Below are positions 42,777 to 52,911 of a stretch of DNA of 64,000 nucleotides, piece by piece. The stretch is from Brevundimonas sp. SH203 (GTDB lineage Bacteria; Pseudomonadota; Alphaproteobacteria; Caulobacterales; Caulobacteraceae), in the NCBI RefSeq assembly GCF_002157625.1, contig NZ_BDMM01000003.1:62001-126000 (forward strand). Reading direction: 5' to 3'. A model generated the notes under the pieces. It made no database searches, was not told where the DNA came from, and was given only the letters and a program-made list of their open reading frames with translations. Position 1 is the stretch's first letter, and every line of letters begins with the position of its first letter. Both the position numbers and the translations under genes were made by a program.

Positions 42777-45764
42777 TCAGAAGTGCGCGTTCAGGCCGAC
42801 GAAATACTGACGGCCCAGAATGTCGCCATAGTTCCGCGTCGGATAGGACGGCTCCTCGTCGGTCAGATTGATCACCCCGGCGCGGATCGCATAGTCGCCG
42901 AAGCGATATTCGCCGGACAGGTTGTGACGGATGTTCTCGCTGATCACCGGCGTCGGCGTGGTCTCGATGGTGTCGAACCGGTTGACCCTCGAAACCGGCA
43001 GATAGTTCATCGTGTAGCTGAGCCGGATCGGCCCGCGCGCATAACGGGCGTCGAACCGCGACACCCAGTCCGGCGTCAGGGTGGTGTCGTCCGTCCTGTT
43101 GTAGTCGAAGCCGGTGACGGAGGTTTCCAGAAGGGCGTTGTGGGTGACTTCCAGCCCCAGTTCCAACCGGCCCCAGTCGGCGCTGCGACGGAAGGCGTCC
43201 GCCACGTCGAAGGCGTAGTTGACGGTGTAGATTTCACCCTCGTAGCGCACCGTGCCGGCGTTGAAGGTGGTCGATCTGGCGGTCGCCACCTGTCCCTGGC
43301 TGTTGAAGGTGAACTGGCTGCAGACATCCGCCGGCCTGGGCGAGGAATCGAAGCAGGTCGCCAGGAAGTTCTGCGGCGTGAAGGCCGACAGACCATCGCT
43401 CAGCTCCACCTCGACCCGGTCGGCCACCAGCGTCAGGCCCGGCGCGAACGTCGGCTGGAAGACGACGCCGAAGGTGGTCGTGTCCGAAACCTCGTTCTTC
43501 AGGTTCGGATTGCCGCCGGTCGTGACCAGGACGTTGGTGAAGTTCTCGCCCGGGTCCTGGAAGCCGGTCAGCGGCCCCCAGCCCGGATTGGCGGCGAACA
43601 GGGCCTGACAGTTGGCCAGACGCACGGAGGGATTGGGTCCGCTGTTGATCCGGTCGGAATCGCACGGGTTCTGCGCGATCGCATCCAGGCCCGTGCTGGA
43701 CGGCGCGAACAGCTGATCCAGGGTGGGCGCGCGGAAGTTGCGGCTACGCGACGCGCGCAGGGTCAGGCCGCTCACGACCTCCCAGCGCAGGCCCGCGCCC
43801 CAGACGTTCTCCTTGCCGGCGATGGAGTTGTCGACGATGCGATAGGCGCCGTTCAGCTCCAGAGACTTGACGAACGGCAGGGTGAAGTCGCCGCCGAACA
43901 CCGGCGCCAGGACCTCGGCCGAAAACTCGTTCGTATTATAGGCGCCGCGCGTTGCGGAAGTGGGCGTGCCCGATCCTACAAGGCCCTGCCGGTTGGCGTC
44001 GAACGGATTGAACTCCGCCTTCTCGCGCCGATACTCATAGGCCAGGCTGAAGCTGGCGGGACCGGCCGGCAGGGCGAACAGTTCGCCGCCGATGGTGGCC
44101 AGAAGGTCGTCCTGGGTGTTTTCGAACTTTTCTCCGACCGGCACGGCCACATAGTCGCGCATCGCGCTGGTGATGACGCCGGCGCCGAAGATGTTGATCG
44201 GCACGCAGCCGGGGGCGTCGTTGGTCGTCGAGGCGTCGGCGTTGACCGCGCAGACGGGCTGGCCTCCGCTGCTGACCGCGTTGACGGCGTTCTCCAGCCG
44301 CGAGGTCCAAGTGTCCCACCCGGACCGTTCGCCGCGGGTGACGCCCCGGCTGGCCGACACGCTCCAATAGAAGTTGCGATCCGCCCAGTCGAAGTCGCCT
44401 TCCAGCGCGACCAGACCGCGCCACACGTCCGTATCGCTCACGACCTCGCGGGTCGGCAGGATGTCCGCGAAATTCTTGGACAGCCATAGCGGCGCCCCGG
44501 CGGCGAAGCCCGGATTGGCGGCGCTGAGCTGGGCCAGGGCCGTCGGGGTCAGGAAGGGATTGGTGCGGAAGAAGGCGATGGGGCCGGCGCCGGAATCGGC
44601 CGAGTTCAGCACCGTGCGCGACGTGCCCTGCGTGCCATAGGGATCGCGCCCCTGGGTGTTGGCATAGAGCAGTTCGCCCTTCAGCTTGATCCGGTCGGTC
44701 AGGTCGTAATGGCCGATCAGGTTGGCGTTGAACCGTTCGACGCCGGTGTAGAGCGCCGCCAGATCGCGGAAGTCATAGCCGTCTCCGCCCGTGGCGAACG
44801 GCACGCCCGCCACCGCCCCGGTGTCATAGGCGACCAGACTGTTTCCATCGGCCGAAAACTGTTGGGGCACGCCGCCCGAACGCACCAGGAAACGCCCGAC
44901 CGGCGCGGGGATCGAGAAGATCACCCCATTGTTGTTGAAGGGCCAGAAGTGCGCGTCCAGCAGCTCGCGCACGGACGGAATCCCGTCGGACGGGCCGGTG
45001 TTGGCCGAGTTGGACACCGTCAGCCGCGCCAGGTTCGAACGCGGACGGTCCTGACCATAGAGCGAGTCCGTCTTCGACCATTCCACATCGGCCGCCAGAT
45101 TGGCGCGGCCGTCCAGGACGTTCTGGCCCAGCGTCATACGCAGGCTGCGCTGCGGATAGTCTCCGCGCGAAGAAACGCCGTACTGGGCGTCGACCTCCAC
45201 GCCCTCGAAATCGTCCTTCAGCACATAGTTGACCACGCCGGCGATGGCGTCCGAGCCATAGACGGCCGCGCCGCCCGCCTGGACCACGTCCACCCGCTTC
45301 AGCAGGCCGACCGGGATCAGATTGGTGTCGACCACCCGGTCGCCCATGCCCGACGACGAGGTCACGAAGCGACGCCCGTTCACCAGCGACAGCGTGCGGC
45401 CGGCGCCCAGGCCGAACAGGTTGGGGAACTGCTGCCCCGAACCGGCCTCCGAACCGGACCCGTTGGCCACCGGCGCGGACGGCGTCGCCGAGGTGATCTG
45501 GTTCAGCGCCTGCCCCACCTGGACGAAGCCGCGCTCCGACAGCACTTCGGCGTCGATGACCGAAACCGGCGCGGCGGTCGTCGTCTGGACGCGACGAATG
45601 CGTGAACCCGTGACGACCACATCGTCAACGCTTTGGCTTTCATCCTGCTGCGCGACCGTCGGCGCCGTCTGGGCCAGGGCCGGAGCCGCGCCGCCGAACA
45701 CCAGCAGGGCGGACCCCGCCATGGTCGTGGCCATCAGGCGCTTCTTCATCGACATGCGCGTCAT
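42777..45764 (-). CDS. TonB-dependent outer-membrane receptor (peptide locus)
   Basis: A 995-residue receptor with a Sec signal (ending APALAQT near 32). A TonB box (DVVVTGSRIRRVQT) comes next, then a plug (GGAAVYGSDAIAGVVNYVLKDDFEG near 190) and a barrel ending in YFVGLNAHF with a terminal phenylalanine. No STN domain, so it is a pure transporter. GAGGGGAT precedes the ATG at 45764. It is co-directional with the M61-like peptidase gene, and the S10 gene diverges from it. The cysteine-containing loops (CAVNADASTTNDAPGC) suggest extracellular disulfides. The plug resembles that of the STN receptor at 22417. Confidence 0.88.
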   Translation of the reverse strand: MTRMSMKKRLMATTMAGSALLVFGGAAPALAQTAPTVAQQDESQSVDDVVVTGSRIRRVQTTTAAPVSVIDAEVLSERGFVQVGQALNQITSATPSAPVANGSGSEAGSGQQFPNLFGLGAGRTLSLVNGRRFVTSSSGMGDRVVDTNLIPVGLLKRVDVVQAGGAAVYGSDAIAGVVNYVLKDDFEGVEVDAQYGVSSRGDYPQRSLRMTLGQNVLDGRANLAADVEWSKTDSLYGQDRPRSNLARLTVSNSANTGPSDGIPSVRELLDAHFWPFNNNGVIFSIPAPVGRFLVRSGGVPQQFSADGNSLVAYDTGAVAGVPFATGGDGYDFRDLAALYTGVERFNANLIGHYDLTDRIKLKGELLYANTQGRDPYGTQGTSRTVLNSADSGAGPIAFFRTNPFLTPTALAQLSAANPGFAAGAPLWLSKNFADILPTREVVSDTDVWRGLVALEGDFDWADRNFYWSVSASRGVTRGERSGWDTWTSRLENAVNAVSSGGQPVCAVNADASTTNDAPGCVPINIFGAGVITSAMRDYVAVPVGEKFENTQDDLLATIGGELFALPAGPASFSLAYEYRREKAEFNPFDANRQGLVGSGTPTSATRGAYNTNEFSAEVLAPVFGGDFTLPFVKSLELNGAYRIVDNSIAGKENVWGAGLRWEVVSGLTLRASRSRNFRAPTLDQLFAPSSTGLDAIAQNPCDSDRINSGPNPSVRLANCQALFAANPGWGPLTGFQDPGENFTNVLVTTGGNPNLKNEVSDTTTFGVVFQPTFAPGLTLVADRVEVELSDGLSAFTPQNFLATCFDSSPRPADVCSQFTFNSQGQVATARSTTFNAGTVRYEGEIYTVNYAFDVADAFRRSADWGRLELGLEVTHNALLETSVTGFDYNRTDDTTLTPDWVSRFDARYARGPIRLSYTMNYLPVSRVNRFDTIETTPTPVISENIRHNLSGEYRFGDYAIRAGVINLTDEEPSYPTRNYGDILGRQYFVGLNAHF

Positions 45765-46229
45765 CGTATCCCCTCGATCTGCGTTCTGACCGCGCGAGCG
45801 ACATCCCCATCGCCGCGCCTCTGCCGAAAGGCTAACCCCGCCCAGCCGGCACATTCTTTCCTATTTCAGGCTCGACGCTGATCGTCACACAACTTTCATG
45901 CACGTGAGAGGACAAACAGGACTGAAATATCTCCACACATTCTCAGCGTTCAAAAGCGGCTTCATCCACGCCACGCTAGAGTCAGCTGCTGTTTCCCAAC
46001 ACTCATGCACCGGCGAAGCCGTTTCGGCGCCGCCCAGGGCGGCGACGCAAACCCGGGCCGCGACGCATAGATATTGCGGCGGACGACCGCGCCCCGCGAA
46101 ACCCTCTATTCGCCGAGCCACAGACACGCGCGACGATCATGCCTCCGGCGCATCGGGAAAGCCTCCAGTTTGCATAACGCTTGCGCCCATAGCTGCGTAA
46201 CCTGTTTCCAAACGACGGGGAGCGCAGGC
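45765..46229. promoter_or_regulatory. Divergent intergenic region, receptor/S10 (465 bases)
   Basis: No convincing gene is present. The first 250 bases are clearly less GC-rich than the flanks. A compact perfect hairpin, CGCCGCCC/GGGCGGCG with a 1-base loop, is at 46028-46044. The S10 ribosome-binding site (GGGGAG) lies at about 46217-46222. Promoters for both genes must lie here, but I could not assign hexamers confidently. Confidence 0.35.
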
Positions 46230-47753
46230 ATGAACCTTCTCACACGGATCGCCATGGGGTCGGGCGGCCTTGCCTGCGCGCTCGCCCTGACCCTCATGTC
46301 GGGACCGCCCGCCCATGCCGCCGAAACGCCTTCGGTCGCCTCTGGGCAAGACGCCGCGCCGCCCCCGACCGTGACCCACCACAGCCTTCGCCTGGCGCGC
46401 GGACGCCTCGACTATCAGGCCGAGATCGGCCGCATCGCCATCCGGGACGTCGAGACGTCCGAGGCGCGCGGCCATATGGGCTATGTCGCCTATCGCGCGC
46501 CCGGCCGCGAACCGCGCCCCCTGATCTTCATCTGGAACGGCGGCCCCGGCGCCAACTCCGCCACTCTGCATTTCGAAGCGGCCGGCCCCCTTCGCGGCGA
46601 GGACGATCATCTGGTCGACAACGCCGAAACCTGGCTGAGCGCCGCCGACCTCGTCTTCGTCGATCCGATCGGCACGGGGTTCAGCCGCCCGACCAGCACA
46701 GCCGCCGCCGACGAATTCTACGGCACGGTCGGCGACGTCGCCTCGGTCGCCGAGTTCGTCCGATCCTGGCTTCTGCTGCATGACGCCCAGGACCGACGTG
46801 TCTTCCTGGCCGGCGAAAGCTGGGGCGCCGGCCGCGCGGCGAACGTGGGCTATCGCCTGTTGAAGCAGGGCGTGCCGATCAGCGGCCTGATCCTGATTTC
46901 CGGCGGCGACGGCCTCGACACCGCCTATGTGTCGCCCGAGACGGCGACGGCCCTGCACGTCATCGACCTGGCGCCCGTCGCCCTGTTCCACCACAGGCTG
47001 CCGCCGGAACTGGGGCTGACGCCCGAAGCCGCCCGCGCCGCCGCCGAGGCCTGGGTTGGCACGACCTATGCGCCGGCCCTGGCCCGTCGCGCCGAACTGA
47101 CCGACGCCCAGCGCAACGCCGTCATCGCCGACCTCTCGCGCTTCACCGGCGTACCGGCCGACCGGATCGACCCCGCCGCCCTGACCTTCACGCCCCGCCA
47201 GTATCTGCAGGGCCTGCTGCAGGATCAGGGCAGAACGCTGAACGTCTTCGACATGCGGCTGACCGAAAGCCCCCGGATCGGTTTCACCGGCGCCATCGAC
47301 CGCTACCTGCGCCGGACGCTGAACTATGTGACGGACCTGGCCTATGTCGGCCTGGACGATGTTCAGGCCGGCTATGCGCCTTACGACCGTTTTCCAGCCG
47401 GCGTCGGCGCGCGCTGGAACTATGCGACCGTGGAAAATCCCAGCCCCGAGGCGGTCAAGGCGGCGATCGACGACGCCGTCCGTCGCGGCGGCGGACCACC
47501 CCGCATCGGCCCCCCGCTGCCCGCCACCGAAGAGGCCCTGGCCCTGTCGCCGACGCTGAAGGTCCTCATCGCCTCCGGCCGCTACGACTCCCTCGCCAGT
47601 TGCGCCCGCGACGCCGCTGTCGCGCAGACCCTGCCCCCGTCCCTGCGTTTCGCCCTGACCTACCGCTGCTACGACGGCGGCCACATGTTCTACCGCAACC
47701 CCGCCGCCCGCCTGCAGTTCAGCCAGGATGTCGCCGACATGGTTTCGCGATGA
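46230..47753 (+). CDS. S10 family serine carboxypeptidase, secreted
   Basis: A 507-residue protein, the fourth S10 copy. It has a Sec signal peptide (residues 1-30, ending APAHAAE-like PAHAAE). Motifs are FIWNGGPGANSATLHFEAAGP, FVDPIGTGFSRP, the nucleophile Ser197 in LAGESWGAGRAANVG (Trp in place of Tyr after Ser), SGRYDSLASC and YDGGHMFYRN. The ATG at 46230 has GGGGAG upstream. It diverges from the TonB receptor/M61 pair and so probably responds to the same signal. It converges with the ROK kinase gene of the next locus. Confidence 0.9.
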   Translation: MNLLTRIAMGSGGLACALALTLMSGPPAHAAETPSVASGQDAAPPPTVTHHSLRLARGRLDYQAEIGRIAIRDVETSEARGHMGYVAYRAPGREPRPLIFIWNGGPGANSATLHFEAAGPLRGEDDHLVDNAETWLSAADLVFVDPIGTGFSRPTSTAAADEFYGTVGDVASVAEFVRSWLLLHDAQDRRVFLAGESWGAGRAANVGYRLLKQGVPISGLILISGGDGLDTAYVSPETATALHVIDLAPVALFHHRLPPELGLTPEAARAAAEAWVGTTYAPALARRAELTDAQRNAVIADLSRFTGVPADRIDPAALTFTPRQYLQGLLQDQGRTLNVFDMRLTESPRIGFTGAIDRYLRRTLNYVTDLAYVGLDDVQAGYAPYDRFPAGVGARWNYATVENPSPEAVKAAIDDAVRRGGGPPRIGPPLPATEEALALSPTLKVLIASGRYDSLASCARDAAVAQTLPPSLRFALTYRCYDGGHMFYRNPAARLQFSQDVADMVSR

Positions 47754-47819
47754 GGATTGTGACGAACTGAGCCGTCAAGTCGGGCGCTGAATCGCCGTCC
47801 GTAGGCGGCTGCGCGATCT

Positions 47820-48704
47820 TCACACGCCGTCCTGCGCCAGGATCAGGGCGCCCAGCACGCCCGCGCGGCCGCCCAGTCCGGGGGCGGTGATGTAAGCGTT
47901 CAGGGCGGTCGGGTCGTCGAGGTGGGGCAGGTAGCCGCCCAGTCGCTCGCCCAAGGCCCGGCGCACGCGCGCCAGAAGATGTTCGGCGCCGCCGACCCCG
48001 CCGCCGATGACGATCCGGCGCGGCGCCAGCACATAGGTCAGATTGGCGGCCATCTGGGCCAGGTGGCCGGCGACGATCTCCCAGACCGGATCGTCCTCAC
48101 CCACGGTTTCGCCCGGCCGCCCCAGACGCGCGGCGACGGCGGGACCAGACACCAGGCCTTCCAGACAGTCGCCGTGGAAGGGGCAAATGCCCGCGAACGG
48201 GTCGGGATGGGCGGCGGTGCGGACCGACATATGGCCGGCTTCCGGGTGAAGCGCGCCGTGAACCAACCGCCCGTTGGCCACGACGCCCATGCCGACACCC
48301 GTTCCGACGGTGACATAGACGTGGTCGTCCAGTCCCCTGCACGCCCCCCATCGCCCCTCGGCCAGGGCCGCGCCGCCGACGTCGGTGGCCAGACCGATCG
48401 GCGCGCCGAACCGCCGGAGCGGTTCCAGCAGGTCGGCGTCGGACCATCCGGGCTTGGGCGTTCGGAGGATGCGGCCGTAATCCGGCGCGTCGGCCGCCAC
48501 GCGAACGGGACCGAAACTGGCGACGCCGATTCCGGCCAGCCCGCCCGCGTCGGCCTGGCCTTGCAGCACCTCCACGACCGCGCCCAGGGTCGCCTCCGGC
48601 GTGGTGGTCTCGATACGGACGCAGTCGCCCAGATCGTTCGGTCCACGGCCAAACCCGACCAGGGTCTTGGTGCCGCCGATCTCGATCCCCGCATAGGTTT
48701 TCAT
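47820..48704 (-). CDS. ROK-family fructokinase
   Basis: A 294-residue sugar kinase. The N-terminal phosphate motif is [14 protein letters not shown]; the ROK signature region is [18 protein letters not shown] followed by [13 protein letters not shown] and the zinc-binding cluster [25 protein letters not shown] lies near the C-terminus. In the ROK family this pattern belongs to fructo/glucokinases. It follows the sucrose hydrolase with an ATGA overlap, so it most likely phosphorylates the fructose (or glucose) freed from sucrose. The ATG at 48704 is chosen over a start 5 codons upstream because of the overlap. Confidence 0.88.
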   Translation of the reverse strand: MKTYAGIEIGGTKTLVGFGRGPNDLGDCVRIETTTPEATLGAVVEVLQGQADAGGLAGIGVASFGPVRVAADAPDYGRILRTPKPGWSDADLLEPLRRFGAPIGLATDVGGAALAEGRWGACRGLDDHVYVTVGTGVGMGVVANGRLVHGALHPEAGHMSVRTAAHPDPFAGICPFHGDCLEGLVSGPAVAARLGRPGETVGEDDPVWEIVAGHLAQMAANLTYVLAPRRIVIGGGVGGAEHLLARVRRALGERLGGYLPHLDDPTALNAYITAPGLGGRAGVLGALILAQDGV

Positions 48705-50506
48705 TTGTCGGCGCTCCACCAGATCAATTCATAGGGCGCCAATCTGACGGGTCCGGCGGGGATGTCACGCCCCGTCAGCCGATCCCGACCGGCGACGTCC
48801 AGATGGGAGGGTCGGATCACGATCTGGGGCTCTGGCGTGAAGTTGGCCAGGCACAGGAAGGGCCGCCCTTCCGAGCGCGCAAAGGCCAGAACCTCGGCGC
48901 CGACATCGACCGGCGTCGCCCGCCCGGCGATCCCCGCCGGACCCAGCGCCCGCGCCCGATCCGCGAACAGACGCAGCGCGGACAGGGCGTCGCCGCCCTC
49001 CCCTCCGACCTCGGCCGCTTCGGCCCGCGCCCAGTCCATGTCCGGCCGATGCAGCCAGCGGCCTTCCGCCGCGCGGGCGGGGTCGTCCAGATAGGTCGTG
49101 TCGTTGCCCAGTGCGATCTCGTCGCCCATGTAGATCAGCGGCCAGCCGTCCAGCGCATGGATCACGCCGTACAGCAGCCGAAGCCGCGCCCGCGCCAGGT
49201 TCTGATCCACCCCGGACTTGCCGATGCCGACCAGGGCGGCCGCCATGCCGTTGGTCGAAGGCACGCCGCCGGGCGCGGTCTGGAAGCGCCGTCCGTCGGA
49301 GAAGCCGCCGCCGTCGTAGAAATCCGACCAACGGCGCAGATCCTCTGGCGGCGCATACTGGGCCAGGGCGTTCCAGATCAGGTCGTCATGACACCGGACA
49401 TAGTTCAGCCAGGCGGCGTTGTCGGGCCGTTGGGCCGCCGCCGCCAGCAATCGGTTGACGATGCCGACATCGCCGTCGGCCAGCGCCCCCCACAGGGCTG
49501 TCATCACCCCGTTGTTGTAGGCCAGGCCGCACGCCGCCGAGGACACGCCGAAGAAGGGCAGCACATCGTCCAGGCTCTCGATCGCCTCGGCCAGCAGCAC
49601 CACGCTGGGCGCCGCAATGTCCAGCGCCGCGCGGAAGGCCTCCACTATGGCGTAGGTCTCGGGCTGGTTGCGGCAGTTCGTGCCTTCCCGCTTCCAGAGG
49701 AAGGGCGCGCTGTCCAGCCGAAACCCCTGAACGCCCTTGTTGGCCAGGTGCAGCAGGACATCCAGCATCTCCAGGAAGACATCCGGGTTCGAATAGTCCA
49801 GATCCCATTGGAACGGATAGAAGGTGGTCCAGACCCAGGCGCCCATGTCGGCGTCGAAGGTGAAGCTGCCCGGCGCCGTATCGGGAAAGACATCGACCAG
49901 ATGGGCTTCCCAACGGGCGACCTCCGCCTCATCCCTGGCCTGGCGATAGAAGGCGCGGAAATGCGGGTCGCCCGCGCGCGCCTTGACGGCCCACTCATGT
50001 TCGCGCGCCGTATGGTTGCAGACGATGTCCAGCAACAGCCCCATGCCGCGCGTCCGCAGTTCTGCGGCCAGCCGTTCCAGCGTCGCCATGTCGCCCAGGG
50101 CGGGTTCGACGGCCCTGTAGTCCTGAACCGCGAAACCGCCGTCGCTCTCGCCCTCGCGCGCCTTCAGCAGGGGCAAGGGATGAAGCCAGCGCACGCCGAG
50201 CGCCTGAAGATAATCCAGTCTGTCGATCAGACCGTTCAGGTCGTCGGCGAAACGGTCGACATAGAAGGTATAGACCCCCTGGCCCGACCGACCGATCCAG
50301 TTCGGGTCCGCCTTGCGCTGGACGTCCAGCGTCTTCAAGGCTTCGGGACGCGACTGGACGGCGCACGCCACGGCCTGGTCGACACGCGCCAGCAAGGCGG
50401 GCGCGGCGTCGCCGTACAGGGATTCAAGGCGATGGGTCAGGACCGCTCGCGCCGACACAGTGTCGAAGGCGGCGTCCGGCGTCGTTCGAACAGGCGCGCC
50501 GTTCAT
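48701..50506 (-). CDS. GH13 sucrose hydrolase/amylosucrase
   Basis: A 601-residue cytoplasmic GH13 subfamily-4-type enzyme; no signal peptide. An N-terminal helical region (about 1-75) precedes the barrel, which has [43 protein letters not shown], the nucleophile Asp265 in [13 protein letters not shown], the acid/base Glu307 in VLLAEAIES and the transition-state aspartate in [10 protein letters not shown]. Amylosucrases and the sucrose hydrolases of plant-associated bacteria share this build; hydrolysis versus glucan synthesis cannot be decided here. It is co-transcribed with the ROK kinase. A terminator separates it from the upstream TonB receptor gene. No operator like those near the esterases was seen upstream. 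Confidence 0.9.
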   Translation of the reverse strand: MNGAPVRTTPDAAFDTVSARAVLTHRLESLYGDAAPALLARVDQAVACAVQSRPEALKTLDVQRKADPNWIGRSGQGVYTFYVDRFADDLNGLIDRLDYLQALGVRWLHPLPLLKAREGESDGGFAVQDYRAVEPALGDMATLERLAAELRTRGMGLLLDIVCNHTAREHEWAVKARAGDPHFRAFYRQARDEAEVARWEAHLVDVFPDTAPGSFTFDADMGAWVWTTFYPFQWDLDYSNPDVFLEMLDVLLHLANKGVQGFRLDSAPFLWKREGTNCRNQPETYAIVEAFRAALDIAAPSVVLLAEAIESLDDVLPFFGVSSAACGLAYNNGVMTALWGALADGDVGIVNRLLAAAAQRPDNAAWLNYVRCHDDLIWNALAQYAPPEDLRRWSDFYDGGGFSDGRRFQTAPGGVPSTNGMAAALVGIGKSGVDQNLARARLRLLYGVIHALDGWPLIYMGDEIALGNDTTYLDDPARAAEGRWLHRPDMDWARAEAAEVGGEGGDALSALRLFADRARALGPAGIAGRATPVDVGAEVLAFARSEGRPFLCLANFTPEPQIVIRPSHLDVAGRDRLTGRDIPAGPVRLAPYELIWWSADK

Positions 50507-50625
50507 GCCGGAACCGACGGCTGTGCGGCGTCGGTCAAAGCCGGCCTATCGTGTTGTTCAACGACCACGACGGGCCTCCGTGACTTCACACGCCGACGAC
50601 AGGCGCCGGCCATAACGAAAGAGGT

Positions 50626-50649
50626 GGCGGCGCGAAGGATCGCGCCGCC
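50626..50649 (-). terminator. Terminator hairpin after the TonB receptor
   Basis: GGCGGCGCGA (50626-50635) and TCGCGCCGCC (50640-50649) pair perfectly around a 4-base loop, ten bases after the receptor stop at 50659. On the minus strand it is followed by ACCTCTTTCGTTATG, moderately T-rich. It separates the receptor transcript from the sucrose hydrolase gene. Confidence 0.72.
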
Positions 50650-50658
50650 GCAAGTTGC

Positions 50659-52821
50659 TCAGTTCAGATCAAGGCGCAGGGTCAGGCCGATGGTGCGCGG
50701 ACGCGGCCCCGCCAGCAGGGTCGGACCATTGGCGGCCGTCGGCCCCCGCTCGTCGCTCAGGTTCTCGCCATACAGACGCAGTTCGTACTGGTCGAACCGC
50801 ACCCCCACGCTGGCGCGATAGAGCTGATAGGGGTCCAGGCTGTCGATAGTCGCATCACCGATCCGGTTGCGCCCGACCGCCGTGACCGACCCATTGGCGA
50901 AGACGTCGTACTTGCCGATGCTGCGGTCATAGTTGACGTCGAACCGGACATTGTAGGGCGGCGTATTGATCAACGTCTGACCGCCGGCCAGCCGAGGATT
51001 GGCCGCCGCGAAGCTGGCGTTGACGTCGGTGAACTCGGAATCGTTCACATTGGCCACCAGATTCAGGTTCAGCCCGTCGATCGGCGTGTCCCACGACGCC
51101 TCCACGTCGAGGCCGCGCGTTCTGGAATCGCCGAGGTTGGCGAAGGCCGACAGACCGATGGAGGTGTTGAAGGCGCTCTGAAGGTTCTTGTAGTTGATCT
51201 CGTACAGGCTGGCGGCGATCCGCACCTTGCGGTCGAACAGGCTGCCCTTCGTGCCGACCTCGACGTTCAGCAGTTCATCGGGCGTCAGGGCGATGCCGGT
51301 CGGCACGCCGTCGGCGATGACAGCGTCGGCCTGTGCCTTGGATTGCAGGATGCCGCTGCGGAAGCCCGTGCCCGCGTTGAAGAACATCATCCAGTTATCC
51401 GTCGGATAATAGGACAGGTTCGCGCGCCAGGTCAGGGCGTCGGGCTTGGAGGTGCTGGACACCGGCACGCCGTTCGAAATCGAGTCCGCCGAACGGGTGT
51501 CGCGGAAGTAGCGCAGCCCCACCAGCGGAACCAGCTTGCCGCCCATCAGGTCGTAGCTGACCTCGGAGAAGATCGAGGCGTTCTCGGTCCGGGTGATGGT
51601 CTGGCCGCTGAGATTCAGGGCGGGGAAGGCCAGGCTGAAGGTGTAGAGCCCTTCGGCCTTCTGGTAGAAGACGCCGCCGACCGCGTGCAGCGGCCCGGTT
51701 CCGTTGGTCGCCACGCGGAACTCGTTGACGAAGCTGTGCGAGTCGCCGCCGTTCGTCAGCGTCCCGATGCCCAGCGGCGCCCCCAGGTTCAGCCCCACCT
51801 GGAACCCGCCCGGCAAGGATTTCTGATAGGCGGTGGCGTTGGTCAGCGTCACGGAATCGAAGCGACGGGTGATGGTGCTGGAATAATATTCGGCGCGACG
51901 ACGGTCATAGCCTTCGACATCGCCCTGGTAGGAGGCGTAGGGCGGATCGATGGAGTTCATCACGTTGAGGTAGTCCTGGTCCGTGCTGAACTTCCAGGCG
52001 CGCAGGCGGACCGAGGTGCGATCGTCCGGCGTCCACAACAGGACGGCCTGCATATCCTTGGCCACCACCGTATTGGCGTCGGTGACGCGCGGCGTGCCCG
52101 TCGGCGCGCCCGAGTAGATGTCGTTATAGCCCTGGCGATAGTCGTAGCCGCCGCTGACCCGCAGGCCCAGCTTGTCCTTGATCAGCGGCATCGAGACGGC
52201 GGCGGCGACGCGATAGTTGGGATCGCTGGCGTTCGCCGTGGTCGACACCTCGGTCTCGGCCTGGAAGGTCTCGTGATCCAGGTTGGGGTTGCGCGTCCGA
52301 TAGATGATGGTGCCGCCCATCGAGCCGGAGCCGTACAGGGTGCCCTGCGGCCCGCGCAGCACCTCGACCCGCTCCAGATCGAAATACTGGACCGGCGGCG
52401 CGGCCTGGAAGTTCGGAACGCCGAACGGGGTGTCGTCGAGGTAGTAACCCACCATGCCGTCGCCGACGGGGCCGCCCGCGCCCGACCCCCGGAAGGAGAA
52501 GACGCGATAGCCCGCGCCGATTTCCTGGGCCTGGGAGGCGCCGGGGATCAGGGAGATCAGATCGGCGCCGTCCCGCACGCCCTTGTCCTTCAGCGTCTCT
52601 TCCGAGAAAGCCTGAATGGCGACTGGCGCGCGGTCCAGACGCTGGGCGCCCGTCTTCAGGGCCGTGACGACGATGTCGTCCACCGACGACGGCGCCTCTT
52701 GCGCCGGGGCGGTCTGCGCCCAAGCGGGCGCGGACGCCAGGGCGGCGCCGCACGCCAGAGCGATCACGCTGGCGGTGCGGACCATAGTGTCGCGCCTGTT
52801 GTTTTCCGATCTTCTCGTCAT
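50659..52821 (-). CDS. TonB-dependent outer-membrane receptor (sucrose/acyl-glycoside locus)
   Basis: A 720-residue receptor. The signal peptide ends near residue 36 (SAPAWAQT), followed by a TonB-box-like SVDDIVVTALKTG, plug (GVRDGADLISLIPG, RVEVLRGPQGTLYGSGSMGGTIIYRT) and barrel closing with TIGLTLRLDLN. The ATG at 52821 has a strong GGGGAGGGG upstream. It follows an esterase gene by 90 bases on the same strand. The position next to sucrose hydrolase, fructokinase and five esterases suggests import of sucrose or an acylated sucrose; the sequence does not identify the ligand. A 10-of-14 match to the locus operator lies about 30 bases upstream of its start. Confidence 0.87.
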   Translation of the reverse strand: MTRRSENNRRDTMVRTASVIALACGAALASAPAWAQTAPAQEAPSSVDDIVVTALKTGAQRLDRAPVAIQAFSEETLKDKGVRDGADLISLIPGASQAQEIGAGYRVFSFRGSGAGGPVGDGMVGYYLDDTPFGVPNFQAAPPVQYFDLERVEVLRGPQGTLYGSGSMGGTIIYRTRNPNLDHETFQAETEVSTTANASDPNYRVAAAVSMPLIKDKLGLRVSGGYDYRQGYNDIYSGAPTGTPRVTDANTVVAKDMQAVLLWTPDDRTSVRLRAWKFSTDQDYLNVMNSIDPPYASYQGDVEGYDRRRAEYYSSTITRRFDSVTLTNATAYQKSLPGGFQVGLNLGAPLGIGTLTNGGDSHSFVNEFRVATNGTGPLHAVGGVFYQKAEGLYTFSLAFPALNLSGQTITRTENASIFSEVSYDLMGGKLVPLVGLRYFRDTRSADSISNGVPVSSTSKPDALTWRANLSYYPTDNWMMFFNAGTGFRSGILQSKAQADAVIADGVPTGIALTPDELLNVEVGTKGSLFDRKVRIAASLYEINYKNLQSAFNTSIGLSAFANLGDSRTRGLDVEASWDTPIDGLNLNLVANVNDSEFTDVNASFAAANPRLAGGQTLINTPPYNVRFDVNYDRSIGKYDVFANGSVTAVGRNRIGDATIDSLDPYQLYRASVGVRFDQYELRLYGENLSDERGPTAANGPTLLAGPRPRTIGLTLRLDLN

Positions 52822-52851
52822 GACTTTGCCCCTCCCCAGGGCCGTTGCTTG

Positions 52852-52865
52852 TGCAATCGTTCAGG
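52852..52865. promoter_or_regulatory. Weak match to the LacI-type operator, upstream of the receptor
   Basis: TGCAATCGTTCAGG matches 10 of 14 positions of the locus palindrome TGCAAWCGWTTGCA, with one half intact and the other degenerate. It lies about 30 bases before the receptor start. Confidence 0.35.
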
Positions 52866-52911
52866 TGGTTTCGGGCGTGAAGTCGGACGCCCGGCCGTTT
52901 TCAGATCGCCT

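Noticed and set aside
41043..44489. Long plus-strand frame crossing the M61-like and receptor genes
   Set aside because: It spans two real minus-strand genes and their gap. Its composition is typical of a reverse-frame artefact.
50540..50570. Possible LacI operator before the sucrose hydrolase gene
   Set aside because: A CGTG...CACG quasi-palindrome around TTGTTCAA has several mismatches and does not match the esterase-site motif.
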